Source: Ruegeria faecimaris
GTDB lineage: Bacteria; Pseudomonadota; Alphaproteobacteria; Rhodobacterales; Rhodobacteraceae
Length of the DNA stretch: 64,000 nucleotides
Assembly (NCBI RefSeq): GCF_900182615.1
Contig: NZ_FXTE01000004.1
Location: forward strand, 62,001-126,000
Direction: 5' to 3'
The translations under genes were made by a program, and so were the position numbers. Below, piece by piece: positions 35,792 to 45,113 of this stretch. The notes below the pieces were generated by a model. It was given only the letters and a program-made list of their open reading frames with translations. It searched no databases and was not told the origin of the DNA. The first letter of the stretch is position 1. The number at the start of each line of letters is the position of its first letter.

Positions 35792-36634
35792 ATGGAAACG
35801 CAGAAAAGGCCACGCGGCAGGCCAAAATCGCTGTTCAAGGAAAGCTCGGCCGGGACCATGCAATCGCTGGATCGGGCGCTTAGCGTTTTGACCACAGTAG
35901 CCAGTCTGGAACGCGCAGCACTCAGCGATTTGGCGCGCGAAGTTGATGTGCCCACGGCCACAACACACCGAATTCTGGTGACGCTGCAGAAGCACGGTTT
36001 CGTCGCCTTTGATGAAGAGCGTCAAGAATGGATGATCGGGATCGAGACTTATCGCACCGGAGCGTCCTTTCTACGCCGTAATGGTGTTATCGAAATCGGA
36101 AGGCCCATTTTACGCCGGCTGATGCAGGATAGCGGCGAAACGGCGAATCTGGCCGTTCCGGACGGGGCCGAAGTGGTGTTTGTGGGGCAGGTCGAAACGG
36201 CCAATCCGATCCGGGCCTTTTTTCCTCCGGGCGCGCGGACACCGATGTATGCCTCGGGCACCGGTAAGGCGATCTTGGCCGCGTTGAACGAGGCTGCATT
36301 GATCAAAGCGCTGGGCACGTTGGACACAAAGGTCTTCACGCCTCAAACACTGGTGCACGGCGATGGGCTGCAAAGCGATCTGAACCAGACCCGGGCCCGC
36401 GGGTGGTCGCATGATCGGGAGGAACGATACGAGGGGATGTCATGCATCGGTGCGGCCATCTTCAACGACCGGGGGGAACCCTGTGCGGGCATTTCCGTAT
36501 CTGGCCCTACCGCCCGGTTCAGCACTGAACGCGCGCCGGAATTGGGCCGATTGGTACAAGCCGCCGCGCAAGAGGTTACCTTGCTCAGCGGTGGGCGCTT
36601 ACCGGCGCGGGATGCGGGGGATGCGGGATTGTGA
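35792..36634 (+). CDS. bhcR: IclR-family regulator of the beta-hydroxyaspartate cycle
   Basis: A 280-residue IclR regulator. Winged helix at about 24-85 (LDRALSVLTTVASLERAALSDLAREV, residues 27-52, then TTHRILVTLQKHGF); the GAF-like effector domain follows with GVIEIGRPILRRLMQ and GMSCIGAAIFNDRGEP. In Paracoccus the divergent BhcR activates bhcABCD and senses glyoxylate; the same arrangement here supports the name. AAAGG lies 11 bases from the ATG at 35792 and too near the ATG at 35783, so the later start is preferred. Its 3' end overlaps the rhomboid gene by 36 bases. Confidence 0.9.
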   Translation: METQKRPRGRPKSLFKESSAGTMQSLDRALSVLTTVASLERAALSDLAREVDVPTATTHRILVTLQKHGFVAFDEERQEWMIGIETYRTGASFLRRNGVIEIGRPILRRLMQDSGETANLAVPDGAEVVFVGQVETANPIRAFFPPGARTPMYASGTGKAILAALNEAALIKALGTLDTKVFTPQTLVHGDGLQSDLNQTRARGWSHDREERYEGMSCIGAAIFNDRGEPCAGISVSGPTARFSTERAPELGRLVQAAAQEVTLLSGGRLPARDAGDAGL

Positions 36635-37342
36635 CAGCTTGTATTTGTGCTCTGGATGGGGCGGATGCCCATGGGTGCGGTTCCAATAGTCACTCGCGCC
36701 GCGCCGCAACCAAAGGGGTATGCACAAGAGCAAACCAACAAGGAAGCCCCCGGTATGGGCCCAATAGGCGACGCCGCCCTCGTCGGGGTTGCTGGACAGG
36801 CTTCCAATGAACTGCATACCCAGCCACACGCCTAGCATGACAAACGCCGGGATCGAGAAGACACGGAAATAGATCACCAGAACAAGCAGGATGTCCACGC
36901 GCGCTTTGGGGAACATCAACAAATAGCCACCCATGACGCCAGCTATTGCGCCAGACGCACCAATCGTAGGGACCAGAGATTGTGGCGCTGTGACGACGTG
37001 GATCAGACCGGCCCCGATACCGGCGGCAAGATAGAACAGCAGAAAGGGCAGGTGGCCCATCTCGTCTTCGAGGTTGTCGCCGAAGATCCACAGGAACAGC
37101 ATGTTTCCTGCCAGATGCATCCAGCCGCCATGCAGGAACATCGAGGTCACGAGGGTCTCAAGCGTATAGCCGTCCGTAATCCGGGCGGGCACCACCGCAT
37201 AGTCGGTATACAGCTGGGTGATCAGCCGCTGGTTCTCCATGCTTCCCGCATAGCTGAGGAAAATCAGGATATTTGCAGCCATCAACAGATAGATGACATA
37301 CGGTGTGCGTCCCGAAGGGTTATGGTCACGAATTGGAAACAT
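36599..37342 (-). CDS. Rhomboid family intramembrane serine protease
   Basis: A 247-residue polytopic membrane protease with about six helices. The catalytic serine is Ser130 in TIGASGAIAGVMGGY and the catalytic histidine is His196 in AYWAHTGGFLVG; HGGWMHLAGNMLFLWIFG near 71-88 is the conserved loop/helix with the oxyanion-side Asn. The C-terminus is basic. Substrate unknown. Its last 36 bases lie antisense to the end of bhcR. Confidence 0.92.
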   Translation of the reverse strand: MFPIRDHNPSGRTPYVIYLLMAANILIFLSYAGSMENQRLITQLYTDYAVVPARITDGYTLETLVTSMFLHGGWMHLAGNMLFLWIFGDNLEDEMGHLPFLLFYLAAGIGAGLIHVVTAPQSLVPTIGASGAIAGVMGGYLLMFPKARVDILLVLVIYFRVFSIPAFVMLGVWLGMQFIGSLSSNPDEGGVAYWAHTGGFLVGLLLCIPLWLRRGASDYWNRTHGHPPHPEHKYKLSQSRIPRIPRR

Positions 37343-37347
37343 GGTGC

Positions 37348-37375
37348 GACGCTGGGCGGTTGGCTGCCCAGCGTC
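37348..37375 (-). terminator. Hairpin between putA and the rhomboid gene
   Basis: Ten-base arms GACGCTGGGC / GCCCAGCGTC with an eight-base loop, lying between the putA stop and the rhomboid start on the same strand. No T-run follows, so termination may be incomplete. Confidence 0.55.
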
Positions 37376-37384
37376 AAGGCCTGT

Positions 37385-40300
37385 TTAGGCCGCACCCCCC
37401 AGCAATGCGGCATTCCCACCCGCAGCAGTGGTGTCGACACAGACATGTCGTTCTCCCAGAACGCGGGTGCGATCTGGCTGGCCGGGGATCAGAGGGATGA
37501 TCGGGCCTGCACGCCGGGACAGATGACGCTCGATTTCCTGACCGGTTGCGTCGTCGCCCCACCACAATACGCCTGAGAAGCCAGTCAGGTTTTCAAGCCG
37601 GTGCAGGTCTAACGCGCCGATAGCAGTGATAGCCCGCCCGCCCAGTGCTTTGACCGCGTTGGCCTGCGCTTGTGCGGCTTCAACTCCGGGACCCATACAC
37701 AATAGCGGTGCGCGTGAGAATTCACTCAGGCGGTTCGATTCACCCGTCGGACCGGGCAGCAACCGCGCCTTGATCTCAGCAGATTTTCCTTCTGGCAATG
37801 GTAGATCGGTCATATCGGTGGACCATTGCTCGGGACTGACCTGCCGGTCCGGGGCGCAGAAACGGGTCAGGTAGTTCGGCCCGCCCGCCTTTGGGCCGGT
37901 CCCCGACAGACCCTCGCCGCCAAAGGGTTGCGATCCAACTATGGCGCCGATCTGGTTGCGATTGACGTAGATGTTTCCGGCATGAACAGCTTCGGTGATG
38001 TGTTGAACGCGGTCGTCGATCCGTGTGTGCAGGCCAAAGGTCAGCCCGTATCCTGTGGCGTTGATATCGGCGATGATCTGATCCAACTCCGAGGAATTGA
38101 ACCGTACTACATGCAGGACGGGGCCAAACACCTCGCGCTCCAACTCGGCAATGCCGGGGATTTCGATAAGGGTTGGGGCGATGAACGTGCCGTCGCCAGG
38201 GACGGACATCTCTTTCAGGACACGCCCTTCGGACCGTGCCAATGCGATGTGATCAGCGATACCAAGGCGTGCATCTTCGTCGATCACGGGACCGCAATCG
38301 GTTGAAATCAACCAGGGATCGCCAACCAGCAGCGCGTCCATGGCCCCTGTCAGCATGGTCAGAAGATCATCGGCAATGTCTTCTTGGACATAAAGACAGC
38401 GCAACGCCGAGCACCTTTGTCCCGCTGATTGGAATGCGCTTTCGATGATCGACTGAACCGCCTGTTCGGGCAGGGCGGTGCTGTCCACGATCATCGCATT
38501 CAGACCACCGGTTTCCGCGATCAGAGGCGTTCCCGGTCGCAAGTTTCCGGCCATGGCTGCACGGATTTTCAGGGCGGTCCCGGTCGAGCCGGTAAAGGCC
38601 ACTCCCGACACCCTCGGGTCCGAGGTCAGGGCTGCGCCCACCGATGGACCGCCCGGCAGCAACTGTAGCGCGCTGCGTGGCACTCCGGCCTCGTGGAGCA
38701 ATTCAACGGCGCGATGCGCGATCAATGGTGTCTGCGGTGCGGGCTTTGCCAATACCGCATTCCCAGTGGCCAAAGCGGCGGATATTTGACCGGTGAAAAT
38801 GGCCAGCGGAAAGTTCCACGGGCTGATACAGGTGAACACACCCGCTGGTTCTGCGTCGGGTATATTCGCCGCATAATAGCGCAGGAAATCTACCGCCTCG
38901 CGCAGTTCGGCGACTGCATCGGGCAGGGACTTACCAGCCTCACGGGCCAGCAGGGCGAAAAGTTCACCGAAATGGGTCTCGTAAAGGTCGGCGGCGGCAT
39001 TCAGAACCTGCGAGCGTTGATCTGCCACTACCTGCCAGGGGGTGGCTGCAGTCAAAGCAAGCTCGACATCTTGTGCGCTGGCCGGGGCAACGGCACCGGG
39101 GCGATCCCGCGACTGTGCGGGGTTGACGATGGGCTGATCGTCATCGGGCCGCGCATCGCCGGACAACAACGGGCGCGCACACCAGTGATGCGTCCGAAAC
39201 GCGTCCCGCGCGGCGTTGACCCGGTCCAAAGTGGGAATGTGCCGCAGGTCAAACCCCTGCGAATTGGGCCGCTCGGGTTGAAACAGCTCGGGTCCGGTTG
39301 GAATGGCGCGCGCCGGCTCGAGGAGAGTGAGAAACGGATCGGCCGCAACCTCCTCCGGGGGAACAGTATCATCCACGATTTGGTTCACGAATGAAGAGTT
39401 TGCACCATTCTCAAGCAGTCGCCGCACCAGGTAGGCCAGCAAGTCACGATGGGCCCCGACAGGCGCATATATGCGGCAGCGTGTGTTGTTTGCGTTCTTA
39501 ACCAGATGGTGCAGGGTTTCTCCCATCCCGTGCAGCCGCTGAAATTCGAAAGGCTGATCAGTTGCCATTTGCAGAATTGTACTGACCGTATGGGCGTTAT
39601 GGGTGGCAAACTGCGGATAGATCCTGTCGGTCATGCCCAGCAATTTTCGCGCATTAGCAATATAGGAGACATCGGTCACGGCCTTGCTGGTAAACACCGG
39701 AAAACCCTCTACGCCTTCAACCTGAGCGCGCTTGATTTCGGTATCCCAATAGGCGCCTTTGACCAGCCGCACCATCAGTTTGCGGTCATAGCGCTCGGCC
39801 ATTCCATAGAGCGCGTCCAGAGCGATTCCAGCACGCGGACCATAGGCCTGAACCACAATTCCGAACCCGTCCCATCCTGCGAGTGCAGGCTCGGCCATCA
39901 CCGCTTCGATGACCTGCAGGGACAGCGACAGGCGGTCGGCCTCTTCGGCGTCGATGTTCAGGCCCATGCCAGCGGCTTTGGCCAAAAGGCACAGAGCGCG
40001 CAGGCGCGGGACAAGCTCGGCCATCACTCGCTGTTCCTGGGCCAACTCATACCGGGGGTGCAGTGCTGACAGCTTTACCGAGATGCCTGGATTGGCGCGA
40101 ATGTCATCATGGGTGCAGGCCTCTGCAATGGCGGTGATGGCACGGGAATAAGACAAATGATATCGTGCCGCGTCGGCCTCGGTCCGTGCGGCTTCACCCA
40201 GCATATCGTAGGAATAGGTATAGCCCTTGGCCTCCGTCCCGCTGGCACGTTCCATGGCCGACTGGATGGTCTCGCCCAGCACGAACTGACGACCCATTTC

Positions 40301-40786
40301 CTTCATTGCGCGCCCGACGGCCGTGCGGATAACCGGTTCACCCAGTCTTTTGATCGCACCTCGCAGGGCACTGACAGGCGAGGGCTTGCCGTCGTCGAGG
40401 ACTTTACCGGTCAGCATCAGCGCCCAAGTCGAGGCATTCACCAGCGGCGAGGAGGATTGCCCAAGATGCTTGCCCCAGTCGGACGGCGCGATCTTGTCTT
40501 CGATGAGAGCATCGATCGTGTCGGCATCCGGCACGCGCAGCAGCGCTTCGGCCAGACACATCAGCGCCACGCCCTCATCGGTAGACAGGCCATATTCGGC
40601 CAGAAACACCTCCATCATGCCCGGCGATGTACTGGATCGAATATCACGCACAAGCTGGGCGGCTGCCGCACAGATTTGGGCTCGATCAGTTTCAGACAGC
40701 GCGGCATGATCGATAAGATTGTCGAGAACGGCGGTTTGATCAGCGTAGGTTTGGCTGTCGATATGGGTGCTCAGGCTGTGTGACAT
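37385..40786 (-). CDS. putA: Bifunctional proline dehydrogenase / L-glutamate-gamma-semialdehyde dehydrogenase
   Basis: Oxidises proline to glutamate in two steps (FAD then NAD), with channelled intermediate. The 1133 residues comprise a PutA N-terminal helical region, the proline dehydrogenase barrel (about 160-470; RLVKGAYWDTEIKRAQ and GMGETLHHLV) and the aldehyde dehydrogenase (about 560-990; catalytic Glu in LIAETGGLNAMIV, Cys in SAGQRCSALRCLYVQ). There is no N-terminal ribbon-helix-helix domain, so it does not repress itself as in E. coli; a C-terminal extra region follows the dehydrogenase. The divergent Lrp-type gene is the likely regulator, as in Rhodobacter capsulatus. Confidence 0.97.
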   Translation of the reverse strand: MSHSLSTHIDSQTYADQTAVLDNLIDHAALSETDRAQICAAAAQLVRDIRSSTSPGMMEVFLAEYGLSTDEGVALMCLAEALLRVPDADTIDALIEDKIAPSDWGKHLGQSSSPLVNASTWALMLTGKVLDDGKPSPVSALRGAIKRLGEPVIRTAVGRAMKEMGRQFVLGETIQSAMERASGTEAKGYTYSYDMLGEAARTEADAARYHLSYSRAITAIAEACTHDDIRANPGISVKLSALHPRYELAQEQRVMAELVPRLRALCLLAKAAGMGLNIDAEEADRLSLSLQVIEAVMAEPALAGWDGFGIVVQAYGPRAGIALDALYGMAERYDRKLMVRLVKGAYWDTEIKRAQVEGVEGFPVFTSKAVTDVSYIANARKLLGMTDRIYPQFATHNAHTVSTILQMATDQPFEFQRLHGMGETLHHLVKNANNTRCRIYAPVGAHRDLLAYLVRRLLENGANSSFVNQIVDDTVPPEEVAADPFLTLLEPARAIPTGPELFQPERPNSQGFDLRHIPTLDRVNAARDAFRTHHWCARPLLSGDARPDDDQPIVNPAQSRDRPGAVAPASAQDVELALTAATPWQVVADQRSQVLNAAADLYETHFGELFALLAREAGKSLPDAVAELREAVDFLRYYAANIPDAEPAGVFTCISPWNFPLAIFTGQISAALATGNAVLAKPAPQTPLIAHRAVELLHEAGVPRSALQLLPGGPSVGAALTSDPRVSGVAFTGSTGTALKIRAAMAGNLRPGTPLIAETGGLNAMIVDSTALPEQAVQSIIESAFQSAGQRCSALRCLYVQEDIADDLLTMLTGAMDALLVGDPWLISTDCGPVIDEDARLGIADHIALARSEGRVLKEMSVPGDGTFIAPTLIEIPGIAELEREVFGPVLHVVRFNSSELDQIIADINATGYGLTFGLHTRIDDRVQHITEAVHAGNIYVNRNQIGAIVGSQPFGGEGLSGTGPKAGGPNYLTRFCAPDRQVSPEQWSTDMTDLPLPEGKSAEIKARLLPGPTGESNRLSEFSRAPLLCMGPGVEAAQAQANAVKALGGRAITAIGALDLHRLENLTGFSGVLWWGDDATGQEIERHLSRRAGPIIPLIPGQPDRTRVLGERHVCVDTTAAGGNAALLGGAA

Positions 40787-40888
40787 GAATCCTCCAGACT
40801 TTTGTTGAATATAATGTCGATTTCTCAGGACGATTGCCGTATTTTTTAATTCATCTGGTCGGATGGACTGTATTTAGGGGATAATGCC

Positions 40889-41377
40889 GTGCAAATGAGC
40901 TTTCCGGATTTGGATCGGTTTGATCGAGCGATCTTGGCGATTCTCTCAGAGGATGGGCGCATATCAGTTGCCGACCTAGCGCGGCGGATCGGGCTGTCGA
41001 AATCCCCAACCCAGGCGCGTCTAAAGCGACTTGAGGCTAGCGGGGTGATCACCGGGTATCGCGCCTTACTGGACCCGATCCGACTGGGGCTGGACCATGT
41101 GGCTTTTGTCGAGGTGCGCCTGACCGACACAAGAGAGAAGGCACTGGCCGAGTTTAACGCCGCAGTCCGCAAGGTGCCCGAAATCGAGCAAGCCCATATG
41201 ATCGCGTCGAATTTCGACTATCTGCTGAAAATCCGCACTGGTTCAATGTCGGAATACCGCGCCGTTTTGGCTGAGAAGATATCCTCGCTTCCGCATGTGG
41301 CGAATACCTCGACCTTTGTGGCGATGGAGGCAGTTAAGGAAACCGTTGTTTCAGGCGCTTTGGACAGGGTGGGTTGA
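40889..41377 (+). CDS. putR: Lrp/AsnC-family regulator, probable PutR
   Basis: A 162-residue Lrp/AsnC regulator: helix-turn-helix at about 8-55 (FDRAILAILSEDGRIS, then LARRIGLSKSPTQARLKRLE) and a RAM effector domain after it (VPEIEQAHMIASNFDYLLKIRT). It is divergent from putA across 102 bases; in Rhodobacter capsulatus the equivalent PutR is an Lrp-like activator of putA responding to proline. The GTG at 40889 has AGGGG eight bases upstream; an ATG two codons later is possible. Confidence 0.9.
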   Translation: MQMSFPDLDRFDRAILAILSEDGRISVADLARRIGLSKSPTQARLKRLEASGVITGYRALLDPIRLGLDHVAFVEVRLTDTREKALAEFNAAVRKVPEIEQAHMIASNFDYLLKIRTGSMSEYRAVLAEKISSLPHVANTSTFVAMEAVKETVVSGALDRVG

Positions 41378-41407
41378 CGAATTGCGCAAGCGCGTCACCA
41401 TACGCGT

Positions 41408-41974
41408 ATGAAGCGTTTTGTGTTCCCTCTGCTAGTGTTGGTGGCCCCTCCGGGTGTCGCCTGGTCTGAAGTATGCCCGTCCTCGCCGGATCATACCGAA
41501 AGCATCTCGGCCGTAATCGCGCAAATTCAGGATGTTGGAAACGAGGCCGAAGCCCAGACATTTTCCAATCAATTATGGGAGTTCTGGACCGATGCGCCCG
41601 ACGCTGTTGCGCAGGCCGTTCTGGACCGGGGCATGACCCGCCGCAGTGGCTGGGACCTTCGGGGCGCCATCGAGGAGTTTGACAAGCTCATCGAATACTG
41701 CCCGCACTATGCCGAGGGGTACAATCAGCGCGCCTTTGCATATTATCTTAGCCAGGATTTCGCATCTGCACTGCCGGATCTGGACAAGGCGATCGAGCTG
41801 TCTCCGAACCATGTCGCGGCGATCAGCGGGCGCGCCCTGACGCTGCTTGGCTTGCATCGGATTGATGAAGCCCGTGTGGCACTGTCACATGCCTTGGAGC
41901 TTAACCCCTGGCTGTCCGAGCGCCACCTGATGGCTCCGGGCGGACCGTTGGAGCCGCCAGGTAAGGATATCTGA
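41408..41974 (+). CDS. Exported TPR-repeat protein
   Basis: A 188-residue protein with an N-terminal signal peptide (MKRFVFPLLVLVAPPGVAWS, cleavage near residue 21). The mature part carries about three tetratricopeptide repeats from residue 75 on: DLRGAIEEFDKLIEYCPHYA, EGYNQRAFAYYLSQDFASAL and AAISGRALTLLGLHRIDEA. It would act as a periplasmic protein-interaction module; partners unknown. Located 30 bases after putR, probably its own unit. Confidence 0.83.
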   Translation: MKRFVFPLLVLVAPPGVAWSEVCPSSPDHTESISAVIAQIQDVGNEAEAQTFSNQLWEFWTDAPDAVAQAVLDRGMTRRSGWDLRGAIEEFDKLIEYCPHYAEGYNQRAFAYYLSQDFASALPDLDKAIELSPNHVAAISGRALTLLGLHRIDEARVALSHALELNPWLSERHLMAPGGPLEPPGKDI

Positions 41975-41983
41975 GGAATAGAC

Positions 41984-42008
41984 GTCCCCGATCCATAGGA
42001 CCGGGGAC
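41984..42008. terminator. Hairpin between the TPR and phoX-like genes
   Basis: GTCCCCGATCC / GGACCGGGGAC with one mismatch and a three-base loop between two converging genes; no clear T-run. Confidence 0.6.
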
Positions 42009-42021
42009 AATCTGGAACAGC

Positions 42022-43911
42022 TTAACCGACCAGCCCGTTATCGGTGCGCTTGATCGTGATCACCGATGAGCGCGGCGTGCCTCCATCCGGCCATTCGCTG
42101 CCGGGATGCTGAATGCCGACAAACATGGTGCGCAGATCGCTGGACCAAGCCAGCCCCGTGACCTCACACCCGTTTGGACCGGTCATGAAGCGGGCGATTT
42201 CGCCCGTGACCGGATCACCGACCAGCATCTGGTTGTTGCCGTGGCCTGCAAAGTCTTCTTCGTTGTCGTCATTGCCGTCGGTCTGGATCCAGACCAGACC
42301 AGTCGAGTCAATGGTCATTCCGTCGGGTGAGTTGAACAGGTTGCCCTCGTTCACATTGGCCGATCCGGCGCGGGCGTCAGAATGCACTGTCGGATTACCC
42401 GCCATGACATAGAGATCCCAAACGAACGCGTCGGCTGCGTGGTCGTCGTTGTCCGGTTTCCAGCGAACGATCTGGCCATATTTATTGGCCTCACGCGGGT
42501 TGGGGCCATTGGTCGACGTGTCGTCTCCCCCGGCATTTGGTTTCACGCCGCGGTTCTTGTTGTTGGTTAGGCAGCAATAGGCTTCGACCGCTACCGGGCT
42601 GGACGCCACCCATTCAGGGCGATCCATGGTCGTGCCACCCGCCTTGGATGCCGCCAATCGGGTGAAGATCGCAATATCCGCCGCATCCATGCCGGTTGCA
42701 TCCGGCGTCAGCGGCAGCCAGGTGCCTGTCATGTCGTCATCGAATTTCGCCACATAAAGCGTGCCGTCGTTCAACAGATTCTGGGTTTCGCCGCCGGGCT
42801 GATAGGTGCCGTTCGAGACGAATTTGTACAGATACTCGCCCCGCTCATCATCGCCCATATAGACAACCACGCGGCCATCAGCGGCCAGAGTCACCTCGGC
42901 ATTCTCATGCTTGAAACGGCCAAGGCCGGTGTGTTTGACCGGGGTGCTGTCCGGTTTGGTCGGGTCGATTTCAACGATCCATCCCACTCGGTGCGGCTCG
43001 TTTGGGTTTTTGGAGGTGTCGAACCGCGGATCGAACAGTTCGTAGCCATTCCAGCTTTCGGCTTTGACGCCATAGCGCTTGAAGCCGTCCGCGACCTTTT
43101 GATCGTAGCTGGCGTTTTCGTCGCTGGACCCGAAATAGCCGTTAAAGTTCTCTTCGCAGGTCAGATACGTGCCCCAGGGCGTCTTGCCTGCACCACAGTT
43201 GTTCATGGTGCCCAGCGAGGTTGTGCCGGTCGGGTCGGCCTCGGTCTTCAGCAGGTCGTGGCCGGCAGCGGGGCCGACGATGTTCATCTCAGTGTTGTGG
43301 TGGATGCGCCGGTTGAACGGGCTGTCCTTGACCACGGACCAACCTTCGGGGCCTTCGGTGATTTCCATCACGGTCACACCCTGCAGGTTCTGCAGTTTGC
43401 GCACGTCGTCAGCACTGGCCGGAACACCTTCCTGCGCAGCGGGCAGGTTGATCTTGCCGTTGGGATATTCGTGATTGATCGCGATCAGCTGGTGGCCCTG
43501 GAACGTGAATGTATGCATCCCGTCTGTATTCTCGCCAAATATTCGGTCCGAGCTCTCGACCGGACCTCCCTCGGCGATGTCATAGCCATCGGCATCCGAA
43601 AACAGCGGATCGCCCCAGCGCATCAAGATTTTCCACTCAAACCCTTCAGGCACATGGACGGTGCCATCAGTTTGTGCGGGAATCGGGGTGAAGGCGAACC
43701 GGGATGCTGCCTGTGCCTGCGCCGAGGTCGAACCAAGTAGGCAAGTACCCATCGCAGCCGCGCCAGAGCCAAAGGCCACGACACCCGCCAGAAATCCACG
43801 GCGGGAAATTGCGCTTTCGACAACGCGGTCAAAGTCGTTTTCTTCGGGGCGGGGGAAATGCAGCTCGTCCCAATCGTCGGCGGAAAGTGTGGTAGGGTCA
43901 ACGTCTTTCAT
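42022..43911 (-). CDS. PhoX-family alkaline phosphatase, Tat-exported
   Basis: A 629-residue protein of the PhoX/DUF839 family, calcium- and iron-dependent phosphatases that free phosphate from organic esters in the periplasm and are widespread in marine bacteria. A Tat signal is clear: S36-R-R-G-F-L41 followed by a hydrophobic stretch and an AQA-type cleavage region near 65. PhoX-like parts include HQLIAINHEYPNG, NNCGAGKTPWGTYLTCEENFNG split over residues 235-256, and SPDGMTIDSTGLVWIQTDG near the end. GGAG precedes the ATG at 43911. A Pho box lies 55 bases upstream. Confidence 0.9.
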   Translation of the reverse strand: MKDVDPTTLSADDWDELHFPRPEENDFDRVVESAISRRGFLAGVVAFGSGAAAMGTCLLGSTSAQAQAASRFAFTPIPAQTDGTVHVPEGFEWKILMRWGDPLFSDADGYDIAEGGPVESSDRIFGENTDGMHTFTFQGHQLIAINHEYPNGKINLPAAQEGVPASADDVRKLQNLQGVTVMEITEGPEGWSVVKDSPFNRRIHHNTEMNIVGPAAGHDLLKTEADPTGTTSLGTMNNCGAGKTPWGTYLTCEENFNGYFGSSDENASYDQKVADGFKRYGVKAESWNGYELFDPRFDTSKNPNEPHRVGWIVEIDPTKPDSTPVKHTGLGRFKHENAEVTLAADGRVVVYMGDDERGEYLYKFVSNGTYQPGGETQNLLNDGTLYVAKFDDDMTGTWLPLTPDATGMDAADIAIFTRLAASKAGGTTMDRPEWVASSPVAVEAYCCLTNNKNRGVKPNAGGDDTSTNGPNPREANKYGQIVRWKPDNDDHAADAFVWDLYVMAGNPTVHSDARAGSANVNEGNLFNSPDGMTIDSTGLVWIQTDGNDDNEEDFAGHGNNQMLVGDPVTGEIARFMTGPNGCEVTGLAWSSDLRTMFVGIQHPGSEWPDGGTPRSSVITIKRTDNGLVG

Positions 43912-43965
43912 GGATTGCTCCTGGCTGTCTGTGAAAAGTCGATGAAACGGATTTAGGGGGCATTT

Positions 43966-43983
43966 GTGACAGGGTAATAACAG
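43966..43983 (-). promoter_or_regulatory. Pho box upstream of the PhoX-type phosphatase
   Basis: On the minus strand the sequence reads CTGTTAT-TACC-CTGTCAC: two seven-base direct repeats at 11-base pitch, each one base from the PhoB half-site CTGTCAT. It lies 55 bases before the start of the phosphatase gene, where PhoB would act on the promoter. Confidence 0.75.
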
Positions 43984-44117
43984 CACCATTAACAATGGTG
44001 CCGGGATACTCAGGAAACAGATAAACTTTGGATGCGTTAGGATACGCCGATTGGATCAGTCCGTCAAAACGGGCTGATGACATCTTGTTTTTATTGGTTT
44101 TTTGCCAGGAAAAGCGG

Positions 44118-45113
44118 TCAGGTAAGGCGCTGACCGTCCGCAGTGAACCGATAGGCCTTGTCCGGTGAATAGGCGAAACGCAATTCCTGCCCTTCGGATA
44201 TCGCATGCTGGCCAAACAGCCGGGCGGTTATGGCGTGTTCATTGATCTGCGCGATGACATTTGTGTCTCCGCCCAACTTTTCGACATGGCTGACACGCGC
44301 GGTGAGTGGTCCGTCATCTGCAACAAACAGGTCCTCGGGCCGGATGCCAATCGTGTTCTGACCGCTTTCGTTCAGCAACCCCTGCGGCAAGAAATTCATT
44401 GACGGAGAGCCGAGGAACCCTGCTACGAACTGGTTCGCGGGATTGTTATACAGTTCCATCGGGCTGCCGATCTGTTCTACCCGGCCGTCACGCAGAACAA
44501 CGATCTTGTCGGCCAGGGTCATGGCTTCGGTCTGGTCGTGGGTAACATAGATCATCGAGGCGTCCAGTGCTCGGTGCAGGTTGGCGATCTCGATTCGCGT
44601 ATTCATGCGAAGCGCGGCATCCAGATTGGACAGAGGCTCATCAAACAGGAACAGTTTGGGTTCGCGCACGATGGCGCGGCCAATGGCAACCCGCTGACGC
44701 TGACCGCCTGACAGTTCGGACGGGAAGCGGTCCAGATAGGGTTCCAGGTTCAGCATCCGGCTGGCTTTGGCCACGCGGCCTTCGATTTCCGATTTGGGCT
44801 GCTTTTCCTGCTTCAGTGCAAGGGTCATATTGCCCCGAACGCTGAGGTGGGGATAGAGCGCATAGCTTTGGAATACCATCGCAATGCCGCGCTTGGATGG
44901 CGGCACCAGATTGACCTGCTGCCCGCCAATGTTGATCTCACCGGACGATGCATCCTCGAGCCCGGCAATCACCCGTAGCAAAGTAGACTTGCCGCAACCA
45001 GAAGGGCCGACAAAGACGACAAACTCGCCGTCTTCGACCTCAAGCGTGATGTCTTTTAGGACATGCACATTGCCGAAGGATTTATTGATTTTGTTCAGCG
45101 TCAGGGCGGTCAT
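44118..45113 (-). CDS. CUT1-type sugar ABC transporter ATPase (MalK/UgpC-like)
   Basis: ATPase of a carbohydrate importer, 331 residues. Walker A is GPSGCGKSTLLR near residue 36, signature LSGGQRQRVAIGRA near 134, Walker B LFLFDEPLSNLDA near 155, switch His in YVTHDQTEA. A shortened C-terminal regulatory OB/TOBE domain begins with IGIRPEDL near 250. It is the last gene of a six-gene minus-strand operon after murQ, the binding protein, two permeases and an oxidoreductase, and overlaps the latter by four bases. Confidence 0.93.
   Translation of the reverse strand: MTALTLNKINKSFGNVHVLKDITLEVEDGEFVVFVGPSGCGKSTLLRVIAGLEDASSGEINIGGQQVNLVPPSKRGIAMVFQSYALYPHLSVRGNMTLALKQEKQPKSEIEGRVAKASRMLNLEPYLDRFPSELSGGQRQRVAIGRAIVREPKLFLFDEPLSNLDAALRMNTRIEIANLHRALDASMIYVTHDQTEAMTLADKIVVLRDGRVEQIGSPMELYNNPANQFVAGFLGSPSMNFLPQGLLNESGQNTIGIRPEDLFVADDGPLTARVSHVEKLGGDTNVIAQINEHAITARLFGQHAISEGQELRFAYSPDKAYRFTADGQRLT

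Noticed and set aside
42907..43740. Plus-strand 277-codon frame
   Set aside because: Antisense to the PhoX-type phosphatase; composition of a shadow frame.
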